Shown here: piece after piece, positions 46,922-56,739 of the stretch
How the letters are laid out: each line of letters begins with the position of its first letter
Position numbering within the stretch: position 1 is the stretch's first letter
DNA from: Gonatopus flavifemur
Lineage: Eukaryota > Arthropoda > Insecta > Hymenoptera > Dryinidae
NCBI GenBank assembly: GCA_018340375.1
Contig: JAFFJZ010000090.1
Location: forward strand, 335,273 to 399,272
Reading direction: 5' to 3'
DNA: 64,000 nucleotides
The notes under the pieces: model-generated
The model's input: only the letters and a program-made list of their open reading frames with translations
Told to the model about the DNA's origin: nothing
Databases searched by the model: none
Program-made: the position numbers and the translations under genes

Positions 46922-47872
46922 CCCAGATAACATTTTGCTTGTCATTCACCCTCAAATTACGCGCGAAGGACATACTTAGTGAACTAGCAAAATCGTATCC
47001 ATGTGCGTCGTCACCTAGGTTGATAATTGCTAGACACGATTGTGAGTGACGCTCTTGCTATTTGCTCGTATCTTGCGCGTAAAAGTAGAAAGCTGTATTA
47101 AGTGCACATCACCCGTCATTTGCTAGATACATCTGCGGGTGATTTGCGCGTCAACTGAAAGTGAACTGCTTATTTATCTCTATGAAAAATGATCGAGTTT
47201 ACGTGCAAATTTTTTGCTCCTTATATAGACTGAATATATACACCGAAAACACAGTTTGTTCCAGCCAAACAAAATTTTGATTGAAATAAACGCGAAGAAA
47301 TTTTCTGGTTGGCTGAAATAAAATTTGTTTAGGACAAACAAAATTCATTTGTCGGTAAGAAGCTATTGATTATTGTTGAACAAATTTTGTTAATCCCAAA
47401 CAAATATTATTTCATGCAGCCAACCAAAAAGTTTCTATGCGTTTATTTCAATCAAAATTTTGTTTGGCTGGAACAAATGTTTTCTCAGTGCACTACTCTG
47501 GTGAAATAATCTAAACATTTAATTCTTTATGGGAAATAATGCTGACGGTATAAAGTTCACTTAATTATTGAGATTTTCATTTTTTACCAGTTATTCAGAA
47601 ATCAAGTAATTTATAATCAATTATAACATATCACGTGAAAATATTGCGCACAAGTCGCAGGATATCCAGTGTCATGATTTATCATTAATATGACGTGATC
47701 ATGATGAATATAGGAGCGTAAGTTCATCATCACATTGCATGATGCATATGCTTGTTATTTGAACGCAAAGAACAGTTCAAAAATTTTTTACGTGCAAGAT
47801 ACTAGCAAATATCGCGCACAAGCTAGCTCGCAAATATTTGATGAAATTTGCGCGCATGAAATATTATCTGGG
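46922..47872. mobile_element. CCCAGATAA-ended element (group B), AT duplication
   Basis: The left end is CCCAGATAACATTTTGC and the right end on the minus strand CCCAGATAATATTTCATGC. AT flanks both ends (46920-46921 and 47873-47874). The interior holds a separate foldback at 47241-47490 and many GCGCG/GCGAA words, with no coding pattern. Confidence 0.75.
47241..47490. repeat. Nested foldback, TTTGTTCCAGCCAAACAAAA arms
   Basis: Two arms of about 110 bp are inverted copies; ends are CACCGAAAACA and TGTTTTCTCAGTG. The terminus resembles the CACTGAG element at 51136-53116. No matching flanks. Confidence 0.7.
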
Positions 47873-47919
47873 ATTATACTTGCTCGAACTTTCCTGAGAA
47901 AGTATTTGATTGACTCGTC

Positions 47920-48075
47920 TGAGATCCTGTATAAAATCCCATAAAGGATCCGACGTAGGATCCTATCTAGGATCTCATACAGGATTATGCGCAAAATATA
48001 CTATATAGGTGGTACCAAATACCCCGGAGACCCTATGTAAGATCCTATATGGGATCCTATAAGGGATCTCTTATG
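47920..48075. repeat. GGATCCTAT short repeat cluster
   Basis: Eight or so variants of GGATCCTATA / GGGATCTC words are spaced 10-25 bp apart, partly palindromic. Confidence 0.6.
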
Positions 48076-48780
48076 AGTGTTTTTGACAGGCTAAAGAATT
48101 TATATTGAATTCTTCAAGATCCATTTGAATTCTTCACGAACTCATTTGGACCTGGTATGTTGTATGAGGAGCCACGCTGAATTCCTTTAAATTATGGTAA
48201 CTTTTACCAATATTTTCTCTCTGCTTATAGATATCAGTAACGTGGATAATATAATTATCATATAATTATAATTATATTATTCATTAATGAAGCAACAGAA
48301 GTTAATATGAAATTGAGACATTTCAAGAGAAGATTTGAAAAGGTAAGAACAAATTTTCAACCAATATTTTCACTATTCATAAGTATATTACACTCACAAC
48401 TGAATGGTTACTTAATAAAAAAATTCAATCTCTGTACTTTACTGATGCAAGTTAAATCTGTCATGATATTGATGAAAAGAACTCAATTAATTTTATTGTC
48501 TGGCACTTTTGTCCATTATACTTGTACATCAACTTATCCTTACTATTTTTGTAAATAATTTATTCAAGAAGACCTTCGTAAACTGCGAATTACATATTTT
48601 TGAATTTTCGATCTGTTTGTGGTCATTCATTGATCATTTTGATCACAAGTGATATTTTTCAAATCAAACTTCCCGCTCCATCAATCATTTAGTTCCATGA
48701 GAGTACGTTATTGCTGTAGATGGCGTTCCAACAGTTTGCCAAAACCACAGAGTTGCATCCCCCTGTTCTAACCTCAGAGC
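48076..48780. other. No recognised gene
   Basis: AT-rich sequence with an ATAATTAT palindromic patch near 48245-48275. The 83-codon ORF here lacks any recognisable feature. Confidence 0.4.
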
Positions 48781-49468
48781 CAGGGTTGGGTTTATTACAT
48801 GATTTTTCAATTTCTCAAGGACTAAACACATAAATGAATAAGCATTTGACATAAGCACGAACGGGATGCGCAGAACCTCAGAAATAAGTTCTGCGCAGCC
48901 AGTTATGCTTATGCTTATGCTATTTTCCGTCGTAGTGCATTTGTGTGCTTACTCCTTTACGTATCATACATCATACTTGGTTTCTGACACGTAATATATG
49001 TAAGATACTTGAACCCTCTTGTCCCCCCAAGGACAAGGGGTTGGTTTTATGCGTAAGCAGAGATGAATAGCAGAGATTGCTAACGCAATGTTAAAATCAT
49101 GGTCCTTATCACGTTTTTTTCTTTTGAAGAAAAATATATGATTGGTTGAATTTTTCTTCTAAGCCAACCAGCATGAAGAGATGAACAGGAGACGTGATAC
49201 TGCTAATCAGAAACTGGACTATGGTTTTCATATCTCGTTAGCAATCTCTTCAACTCATCTCTGCAAGTATGATCAGCGTTGCCAGTATTCCCTAGAAAAA
49301 TCTGCAGCATCTGATGATTGGTTATTTCTTGTACAACCGGCCAATCATATTTTCAATTTGGAAAGAAATGACCAATGCCAAAAAATCTGAAAATTTTTCC
49401 AGGGAATACTGGCATTACTGAGTATGATACGTAAGAAATTGAAAAATCATGTAATAAACCCAACCCTG
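48781..49468. mobile_element. hAT-like element with CAGGGTTGGG ends
   Basis: Inverted termini of about 34 bp begin CAGGGTTGGGTTTATTACAT. The terminus is hAT-like, but the flanking 8-mers (CTCAGAGC and GTTGTACA) do not match, so the target duplication is lost or absent. No transposase. Contains a nested MITE at 49274-49420. Confidence 0.7.
49274..49420. mobile_element. 147-bp hAT MITE, copy 1 (CAGCGTTGCCAG ends)
   Basis: Ends are CAGCGTTGCCAGTATTCCCT and the inverse of CAGTAATGCCAGTATTCCCT. A perfect 8-bp duplication AGTATGAT flanks it (49266-49273 and 49421-49428). About 90 percent identical by eye to copy 2 at 52963-53109, of the same length. Confidence 0.95.
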
Positions 49469-49987
49469 GTTGTACATAATCTGGGGTTACAGCGTGGATA
49501 ATAAAACTTTATCCACGCTATGGCGTCAGATTTGCGCAAAATTCAGGCAACTTTTATTCGTGAAAAAGTCCAAATTTGATCCAGAAAGGTGATACAATAT
49601 TGTCCAGTCTACAGCAATATCGTCAAAAAATATGGGTTGTCAATATTTGACCACATGTGGCTCATAGTACTAGTCTCTTTCAAATGAAACGTCGGTTTGC
49701 AATAGTTCGTTCCGGGTTTGATTGTATACAATCTGTTTTCCATAAATTCCAAAAGTTGAATTGATCGTGAGAAAATTTCATTGAAACATTATTTATTCTG
49801 ACATCGTTCAACATCCTGTTGTAAATCATAATTCAAGAATGCGTAAATCGAAACGAATAAAACATGAGAAGGTTTCAATCAACTTCTCAAATGGCGCTCG
49901 AGGGACCGTTTGGTTACGCTTCGCTTCTACCTGGGATTCAACAAATCACGGAAAAATCACACTGTTAGAAAAATCAGTACAAAACTT
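49469..49987. other. No recognised gene; one small hairpin
   Basis: A perfect hairpin CGTGGATAA...TTATCCACG sits at about 49493-49518. Otherwise nothing recognised. Confidence 0.4.
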
Positions 49988-50108
49988 CAGGGGCGGCGGA
50001 ACTCGAGTTTCGCAGGTGTGGAGTTCAATAGAAAAAATCGATGACCGGGGGGGGGGGGGGGTAGCGGTAGAAAAATTAAAAAAAATTTTGTCCTCTAGTT
50101 TACGTGAC

Positions 50109-50561
50109 TTATTTTATTTCTTTTATAGCAAATACTAATTTTCTACAATTTACTTTATTAATAAATTCATTAATCAGTACTTCCTGGTTTAAACTGTCTA
50201 TTATATCACTGTGAATGTATAATACCGCTAAGTTATTCAATCGCAATTGTGACATAGTAGATCTCATATATGTTTTTAATCGTCTTAAAGACGAAAACGA
50301 TCTTTCAGCTGTACATGTTGTTGAAGGGATGGTCATCAAAATTCGTATGAATTTAAAGTATTCAGAGACAATGCCACTCAAGTGCAGATTTCTTTGGAAA
50401 TACGTTATTACATCTTGCAATTTATTGATACTTGTTTTATTAGCTGTGGAACAGCTTTTTGGATCACTAACACAATCATTTTCACCTTCAACAGTCACTG
50501 CTTCGCCGTTTGTGTTATTTTCCTCTCGAGTTGGAAATCTTTTGACCAAAAATTTATCCAT
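50109..50561 (-). CDS. Internally deleted hAT transposase (N-terminus joined to dimerisation domain)
   Basis: An uninterrupted 150-codon frame. The first residues, MDKFLVKRFPTREEN, look like the usual N terminus of TTF/ZMYM-type hAT transposases. Residues about 55-125 are the C-terminal hAT dimerisation domain (FKFIRILMTIPSTTCTAERS, then FSSLRRLKTYMRSTM and LRLNNLAVLYIH). The zinc finger and the whole DDE catalytic core are missing, so it cannot catalyse transposition. It could still dimerise with full-length transposase; such products can inhibit transposition in other families (inference). The ATG at 50561 is supported by the matching N-terminal motif. Whether it is transcribed is unknown; it lies within an element with intact ends and a perfect target duplication, which suggests recent insertion. 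Confidence 0.75.
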   Translation of the reverse strand: MDKFLVKRFPTREENNTNGEAVTVEGENDCVSDPKSCSTANKTSINKLQDVITYFQRNLHLSGIVSEYFKFIRILMTIPSTTCTAERSFSSLRRLKTYMRSTMSQLRLNNLAVLYIHSDIIDSLNQEVLINEFINKVNCRKLVFAIKEIK

Positions 50562-50655
50562 TTCTCAGGTATAAACGGAGGGTCAATAAATTCCCTGTCA
50601 ACTACATCGATATTCACAGTCCCAAGTATACAACACAAAAGAATCAGGCGCCACC

Positions 50656-50793
50656 GGATGGGGGCCGAATCAACGAAAAACCAAATCAACGAAACCGTTA
50701 GTTGGAAAGAATAAGACATCATATATTATACATCTCTTCCTTTTCAACCAATGGTTTCGTTGATTTGTCTTTTCGTTGATTCAGCCCCCGTCC
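50656..50793. mobile_element. 138-bp MITE with GGAYGGGGGC ends nested in the hAT element
   Basis: Inverted ends GGATGGGGGCCGAATCAACG and GGACGGGGGCTGAATCAACG. The flanking 8-mer GCGCCACC is perfect (50648-50655 and 50794-50801); a ninth base G may extend it. Superfamily unclear (hAT or Mutator-like by duplication length). Confidence 0.88.
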
Positions 50794-51768
50794 GCGCCAC
50801 CGTCTGACGAGTAAAATATGTACTGCTATGTTATAAGTATTATGTAGATAACAAATTACCGACTTGTAATACCGATAATTCATTCTAATGCTGTTTGAAA
50901 GATGCAATGCATTTATATATCATAGTTGTTCTATGGGTAGCGGGTTATCGGCAGAAGAACTTGATTGCGAACTTGTTCAAAACATTTTATTTTAATCAAT
51001 TTGAGGGATTATGTCATTTCCAAATTTTGAAAATCAAGCAATTCAGCAGGTGTGGAGTACTCCACAGCTCCACACCCGTTTCGCCGCCCTTGCAAAACTT
51101 CACAACACGGATACGAAGTTTTTTACGTATCAGTACACTGAGGAAAATCACATAGTTGCTGTAACTAAATACTAGCCACAGCAGCAAAATAATGTATTCA
51201 TATATCAGACAGCTAGACTTTTATTCAAATAAACGTATTTTGTTCAGTTAATTGAATTTAGCTGGATTGAGTAAAACTTTTACTTCTCACAAATAAATAT
51301 TTTGACGTGCTAACCAAATATTTCGAGTAAATCGAAATGTTATTTCAACTAAATTATTTAGTCGATAAAATATGATTGTACTGAAATATTGCTGGTTATT
51401 GAAAATCAAATATATACCAGGAATCACTAAACAACCTTGCTAGGCCTTGAAAGTCCCTCGCGAGGGCATCGCAAGGTCTTGGCAGACCTGGAGAATAACT
51501 AGAATGATTTTTGCTGAGGATATTTAGTCGGGAGGGATTCTGAAAAATTCTATGCATTTCCACTTGCTCCATATTTTAGCACAATTCCACTGCATAAAAA
51601 AAAATTGTGTACCAATATTCTTCAGACAAAACGTTCCAAAAACCTTTGAACCAATGAAACTGAAAACTTTTGCTATGGAGTAATCTATTCTTCCAAAAAT
51701 AAAATCCAAAATTCCGTATCACCGTTGCACGCGATTGCAGACGTGTCGTTGAAAAATGGACATGGGTG

Positions 51769-51981
51769 CAGTGATGCCAGATTCGAGACCGAGACAGTTT
51801 TTACCCTCTTCATTGACTGCTTCCCCTGTCTCCCACCATACGGATTGAGCCGGGCGAGCGAAAGAGAAAGAATAACTATTACTCTCTCTCGCTCGCTCGA
51901 TTTAATCCGCATGGTGGAAGAAAGGGGGAGCGGTCAATGGGGTGGGTTAAAACGATCTCGGTCTCGAATCTGGCACCACTG
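51769..51981. mobile_element. hAT MITE a (CAGTGATGCCAG ends)
   Basis: A 213-bp foldback with ends CAGTGATGCCAGATTCGAGA and, on the minus strand, CAGTGGTGCCAGATTCGAGA. Its flanking 8-mer is CATGGGTG on both sides (51761-51768 and 51982-51989). Same family as 35265-35428. Confidence 0.93.
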
Positions 51982-51989
51982 CATGGGTG

Positions 51990-52237
51990 CAGTGGTCTCA
52001 GTTTGGACTCGCAAACGTTATGCACATAGATGCAACTGTACGTCGGTGTATAAAAAGAGAGGGTATGGTTGCGCGCGCGACCTAGCATGCTTTCTTCATT
52101 GTTCATCGGATAGTTGACGGGAGAGCAAAAGAGAAAGCATGTTGGGTTGCGCGCGCAACCATACCCTCTCTTTTTTCACACTGACCTACAGTTGCATCTG
52201 TGTGCGTAATGTTTGCGAGTCCAATCTGAGACCACTG
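51990..52237. mobile_element. hAT MITE b (CAGTGGTCTCAG ends), abutting MITE a
   Basis: A 248-bp foldback with ends CAGTGGTCTCAGTTTGGACT and CAGTGGTCTCAGATTGGACT. It is flanked by the same 8-mer CATGGGTG (51982-51989 and 52238-52245), so a and b share the middle copy. Contains the inverted word GGTTGCGCGCGCRACC. Confidence 0.93.
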
Positions 52238-52357
52238 CATGGGTGGAAATGCCGGTTAAACAATTGAAAATGATGAAATGGTAGTCAGCGCATGTAATCA
52301 GATTCTATTTGCTGAGGAACTTGAATTGTTAGTCGTCACAAATAAATTATTTGAGCT

Positions 52358-52630
52358 CCCACATAGCACAAATGGTAGACCGCGATTATCTCGAAAGCTT
52401 GTTGGCCCGAAACTTGGTTGACCCGAAAGTCGAAATCCCGAAAGATAACTATCGGAATTTCTAAGAATTTCTAGAACTAATTCTATTCGGAATTTCAACT
52501 TTCGGGATAATCGCGGTCTACCGCACAAATGTCTCGTTAACATCTCCAGGATCTTCTGACAATATTACAATATCTCCAGAATGTTGCAGAATATTCTGAA
52601 GGTATTACTGAGACATTTGTGCTATGTGGG
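52358..52630. mobile_element. CCCACATAGCA-ended element (group B), CT duplication
   Basis: Both ends read CCCACATAGCACAAATG inward and remain similar for about 40 bp once the nested MITE is set aside. CT flanks both ends (52356-52357 and 52631-52632). Confidence 0.88.
52374..52522. mobile_element. 149-bp MITE GGTAGACCGCGATTATC nested in the CCCACATAGCA element
   Basis: Perfect 17-bp inverted ends GGTAGACCGCGATTATC. GCACAAAT flanks both sides (52366-52373 and 52523-52530) and duplicates the host element's terminal sequence, proving that it inserted second. The 8-9 bp duplication and G/C ends suggest a Mutator-like MITE (inference). Confidence 0.92.
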
Positions 52631-52795
52631 CTACTATCAACTCAATTTTTTTTATTTGAAATGAATAGACGTCAAATTATTGTTTTTGCTACGGCAAACA
52701 AATTTTTATTTATATCAAATAAAGATTAATTCAAATCAACTAAAAGATTACTAACTAAAGTATTTTTGCTCACGCAACTAAGCGATTTCTCTCAG

Positions 52796-52954
52796 GCTGG
52801 CCTCCCATGGACCGGAATTCGTTCCGGCGGAAGGAAAATTGAACCAATGCACAATTCTTTATAGATTTCTGATAGAACGCTCTAAAAGAAATTGTGAAAG
52901 CGATTGGTTTAAAGTCATTCCGCCGGAACGAATTCCGGTCCATGGGAGGCCAGC
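52796..52954. mobile_element. 159-bp foldback GCTGGCCTCCCATGG, 5-bp duplication
   Basis: Perfect inverted ends of 37 bp starting GCTGGCCTCCCATGGACCGG and ending at TTCCGGCGGAA. CTCAG flanks both sides (52791-52795 and 52955-52959), inserted in the right terminus of the CACTGAG element. Confidence 0.9.
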
Positions 52955-52962
52955 CTCAGTGT

Positions 52963-53109
52963 CAGCGTTGCCAGTATTCCCTAGAAAAATCTTCAGCATC
53001 TGATGATTGGTTGTTTCTTGTACAACCGGCCAATTATACTTTCAATTTGGAAAGAAATGACCAATGCCAGAAAATCTGAAGATTTTTCTAGGGAATATTG
53101 GCATCCTTG
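52963..53109. mobile_element. 147-bp hAT MITE, copy 2 (CAGCGTTGCCAG ends)
   Basis: Same family and length as 49274-49420. A perfect 8-bp duplication CTCAGTGT (52955-52962 and 53110-53117) overlaps the 5-bp duplication of the neighbouring foldback, giving an insertion order. Confidence 0.95.
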
Positions 53110-53118
53110 CTCAGTGTA

Positions 53119-53661
53119 CGTGCAACGTTCTTGGAACTACCTGAGACATTATTTTCACGTCCCCTGTGTTGTAATCAAGCGCGTCTTATGAACGCTCGAA
53201 AAACATCCTGGTGCTGTCTGGGAAGTATTTTTAAAAGGATACTCTCGCAAGATATATCTCATGAGCGTTCAACCCCCCCCCCCCCCCAGACAGCATCATG
53301 TTCCCTAGACGTTTTTTAAACGTTCCAAGAATGTTAGGGTCCGGTATTGTACGGAAAGTGCTCTTCAAAGGATACCCTCAAGAGGTAAGTGTTCTCAAAA
53401 GGATGCTTTCAAGATAATCACACATCTCTGGTGAAAGGAAACGATAGGGACCGATAAAAAGAGTAAAAAACCGCATAGAAAATGATTTAGAGTTGTTTCT
53501 ATCAGTTCTTATCTGCTTCTAAGCGGTTTTCAACTCTTCTAATGATTTTCTTTCGTTTCTTTTTGCCGCAGTAGGTGACTCAATCTTATCGCGTTTTTCT
53601 GTTAGATCATCCGAAATTGAGTTCGAAAAAAGATCTGAAATTTTCAGGGGAATTTCAGCTA
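53119..53661. repeat. Group B end fragments and unassigned sequence
   Basis: AGCGCGTC...GGTGCTGTCTGGG ends at about 53220 and CCCAGACAGCATCATGTTCC begins at about 53274 after a C-run, resembling the termini of the 19144-19569 element but facing outward. 53430-53590 has a weak inverted repeat around AAACCGC...GCGGTTTT. No gene. Confidence 0.5.
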
Positions 53662-53749
53662 TCTTAGATAGCACAAGAGTTCTGAAAGAGTTCTTCATAA
53701 ATACATCGCATTCATTATGAGCTCCTTTAGAATTCTTATGCTATCTGGG
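53662..53749. mobile_element. Short group B element, left end mutated
   Basis: The right end on the minus strand is CCCAGATAGCATAAGAATTC; the left end is TCTTAGATAGCACAAGAGTT. TA flanks both (53660-53661 and 53750-53751). About 88 bp. Confidence 0.6.
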
Positions 53750-53751
53750 TA

Positions 53752-54227
53752 TGGTTAAAAATTTATCTAAAGGACATCTTTTCGATATGTCTTGAAGATG
53801 TCTTCCAAAAGATATGTTTAAGATGTTTTGCCAAATGTATCTCTAAGATCAGCAGTTTTGAGGTTATGAGTTCATATGGATAACACTTCAAATGTCTTTG
53901 TTCACAATCAAATTGCAAAGAAAGTGAATTCGTTCGTAAATTAAAAGCTTGGATAATCCATGTAAATACTAACAAATTCTGTGACAAGTACGATTTTGTA
54001 ACCTTGCAGTCCTAGCACTGAAAGTAACGAATCTCCGAGTCACAATATTTTGCGAATTATCGAACTTTTTACGCTGAATTTTATGTACGGCCTTCGTGCA
54101 CGGTGATTTTATCAAATTCACATTTACTAATAAGTTGTTTTTCAATGACAGTGAGAAAAAAATAATTTAAAGGTATCTATGATATTCATCAGACACTAAC
54201 GATCACTGGATCATGTACTTCAATATA
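53752..54227. other. No recognised gene
   Basis: AT-rich sequence with AAGATGTCTT-type words at 53760-53830, similar to the array at 58.3 kb. Nothing else recognised. Confidence 0.4.
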
Positions 54228-54523
54228 TTTCACCCACCATGAAGGATAGAGGAAAGAAGTACGATCGCAGTACTTTTGAAGTGCCCCCGAAAACGTAGCC
54301 TAGATAGGCCTCGCAATTGGCGCTGTCGTACGTGTTTACCAGTATGTACTGCTGAGTAACCATGGAAACGAAGTGTTTAACCAATTAGTCTCCGGTTCCT
54401 ACTGTGGCGAGCGCCATCAAATGTGAAAAAATTGGAACTACCTACAGCCCAATTTTCGGCCACTTTCCGTTGGAGAAAATCAACCCCGATCGTACTCCTT
54501 TTCTCTATTCTCCATGTCACCCA
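54228..54523. repeat. Imperfect inverted repeat with AGTACGATCG arms
   Basis: The left GATAGAGGAAAGAAGTACGATCG region matches, inverted, CGATCGTACTCCTTTTCTCT and ATTCTCCATGTCACCCACTG. The interior is GC-richer (GTAGCCTAGATAGGCCTCGC). Unassigned MITE-like unit. Confidence 0.55.
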
Positions 54524-55088
54524 CTGATATATATAAAATGGATGTAGCATCAACCATTTTCAGTGGTTCCGAATAGGAGATAAGAATTGATTGGCAGCGC
54601 CGTCTTCATAGAGTACTAGGTACTAAAAATTTATCCCGCGTCAAATTCGAATCGTTCAGAAATTGAATATGGTTTGGGTTGGGCAATTGATAGGTTGGGA
54701 ATTGAAGAGTGAATATTCAGGGTTAGTAGGTACATGTAAATATATATATGTATATACATTCATTCGTTTTTTGTGATCCATCACTTGAGGAATAGAGGAA
54801 TATAAAATGCATGAACCGAAAAAACAGAATGAAAACTCCTAAGACACGAATAATGTACTTAACACAAATATTGCAGTGATATCGCTGCAATATTCCAGTG
54901 GTATTTCAATATTGCTGTGATATTACTGTAATGTTATTTATTGGGTAAGAATATGCTAAACAAAATACAAATGTAAATAATCCAACAATTCTTGCACTCA
55001 TATTGATAAAGAATCCCTATATTTTCAAGAATATTTATTATGAAATGATATTAAAGTGCCTAAAAATATACATAAAACAAAATTCAAG
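54524..55088. other. No recognised gene
   Basis: AT-rich, with a TATATATG run near 54740 and a short repeat of GTGATATYRCTGTAATATT at 54875-54935. Confidence 0.4.
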
Positions 55089-55598
55089 CAGGGATGGGCG
55101 CCTCAATTACTTTTTGTACTTGGAGTACTTTTTTTCATCAAGTACTTTGGGGCCATCCAGAAAATACGTTCGCAAGAATGAAGAATTTTTTACCCCCTCT
55201 CCCCCCTTCGTAACATCTTGTAACACTCATGATAACCGCCTTGGCATGAACGTTCATTCTCGAACCCCCCCCCCCTTGCCGAACTTTTATGCATGTTTTC
55301 TTTTCTCTTATCCAGATGTTGAATTTGAAAAAAATTTGTTTAGCGAGATAAAATTGATGATCGAGAAACAAAATTACGCAGTAGAGCACGTTCACTTTTC
55401 GATGACCCCCTCCCCCCCTTGGTTCAATTTGTTACAGTTTGGGAACCTCTCCCCCCACCCCCCTAAAAGCGAACGTATTTTATGGATGGCCCCTTTTCTA
55501 TTTTCATAAAATAAAGATTTTTAACATCAAATTAGAAAGTACTTGATGGGAAGAAGTACTTCCAGTACAGTAACAGTAATTGAAACTGCCCATCCCTG
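55089..55598. mobile_element. hAT element with CAGGGATGGGC ends
   Basis: Ends CAGGGATGGGCGCCTCAATT and, on the minus strand, CAGGGATGGGCAGTTTCAAT, both continuing into AGTACTT repeats. A perfect 8-bp duplication AATTCAAG (55081-55088 and 55599-55606). Contains a nested foldback. Confidence 0.93.
55149..55493. mobile_element. Nested foldback GGGGCCATCCA within the hAT element
   Basis: Ends GGGGCCATCCAGAAAATACG and GGGGCCATCCATAAAATACG, inverted, each continuing TTCGC. TTT flanks both ends. The interior has several C-runs (near 55203, 55265, 55410, 55455). The 168-codon ORF crossing it is fortuitous. Confidence 0.78.
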
Positions 55599-55606
55599 AA
55601 TTCAAG

Positions 55607-56739
55607 TTCAAATATGTGGATGTGCTCGTTACATAATTAGCTTCAGTAAATCATAGCAAAATAGTAATTATACGCAAGTGATAGTCACTTTATTATATTT
55701 CTTTTCAATTGCAAATTATAATTCTTTACACTCACATGAAACAGATTTGAAGTGTTGAAGTTTGAATCGTTCATTCAAATAATACAATATTATGTATAAA
55801 AATGTGACTGAGGACGTCAAGGGTTCAGTAAAAATTGTGTTTCAAAAAAAATATCTCATTTCAAATAAGAATGGGAAATTCAATTTATATATATACATAA
55901 TTCGAATTCATGAAGCAGTGATTTTGTTGAATAATCAACCATACAAACTTCAAATTATTCAATTGACTGTTCAATATAAATATTAGAAGTAGAATTATTG
56001 TGAGGCCATCTTCATCAAGATGATGCCGCGGATCTGAAAGAATACAAAAGGGTTACTCATCTCAGGATTCAAAATAGAACATTCACATGGAAGTACATAA
56101 ATACAGTAATGAAAAGAAAGAAAATGGTGTATATCAATGATATAATATTTATTTTACTTCGGTAGGGTACAAGAAATACGTGTGAGATTATGCATAATCT
56201 TAGGTATCAACACAGGTATTAAATAGAGAGAAGATGTAAAGAAATGAAAATAATATGCATATGTTATGTTTCGAAATATGTTTCATCCGAAAACTTTGTT
56301 CCGAAGGGAGATGTTTCGGAATTTCATGGTCCCGGATATTCTTTTATCCAACAGTATTGTTCATTTCGCATAAATTTCAGAAGACGAACCATTCTGCAGT
56401 TTTCGGAACAATGAACATCAGGAATATCTCCGTTTGGGACACGAATTTTCAGATCAATCATCTTTCGGGATATAACAGAGCAACCGTTTAACAATTCCGA
56501 ACAAAACCGGGTAGGTTTGTGAGTTTTTGTTTATATTAAAAAACAGAAAGAAACCGTTCAAAGGCTGATAAAAATTTTATATCCGGTTCTGTTTGGCATT
56601 TTCAGCAGGAATCTTGATTTTATCAACCCACTTTCAGATAGTGTTTAATAAACGGGTTAGCTGGTCCTAAAGCGCTAGTATTTCTTTAAAAAAAATTAGA
56701 ATGATATACATATTTTGTATTTTTTAATACGACAATTAC
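55607..56739 (-). other. Probable intron or 3' region of MADF-like gene, otherwise unassigned
   Basis: AT-rich. On the minus strand an acceptor-like CTTTCAG at 56034-56040 precedes codons DPRHHLDEDG in the phase expected from the exon ending at 56740, so a third exon may start at 56033. Downstream reading becomes hydrophobic and I could not find its end. Confidence 0.3.

Larger units (their letters stand above)
49988..51092 (-). mobile_element. 1.1-kb hAT element with internally deleted transposase
   Basis: Left end CAGGGGCGGCGGAACTCGAG and right end, on the minus strand, CAAGGGCGGCGAAACGGGTG. The 8-bp duplication CAAAACTT is perfect (49980-49987 and 51093-51100). It carries a short transposase-derived ORF on the minus strand and a nested 138-bp MITE. 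A poly(G) run occurs near 50047-50060. Confidence 0.93.
51136..53116. mobile_element. CACTGAG-ended element that collected six further insertions
   Basis: The left end is CACTGAGGAAAATCACATAG TTGC (split here for length) and the right end, after removing two nested elements, is GCAACTAAGCGATTTCTCTC then AGTG. TA flanks both outer ends (51134-51135 and 53117-53118). Its own sequence would be about 0.9 kb by subtraction. CACTG-type ends resemble EnSpm/CACTA or Transib elements (inference); it has no transposase. Confidence 0.65.

Noticed and set aside
48781..49468. 8-bp target duplication for the CAGGGTTGGG element
   Set aside because: Flanking 8-mers CTCAGAGC and GTTGTACA do not match at any small offset, so none is claimed.
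55003..55509. 168-codon ORF on the plus strand
   Set aside because: It crosses the boundaries of two nested transposons and several C-runs; no protein signature.
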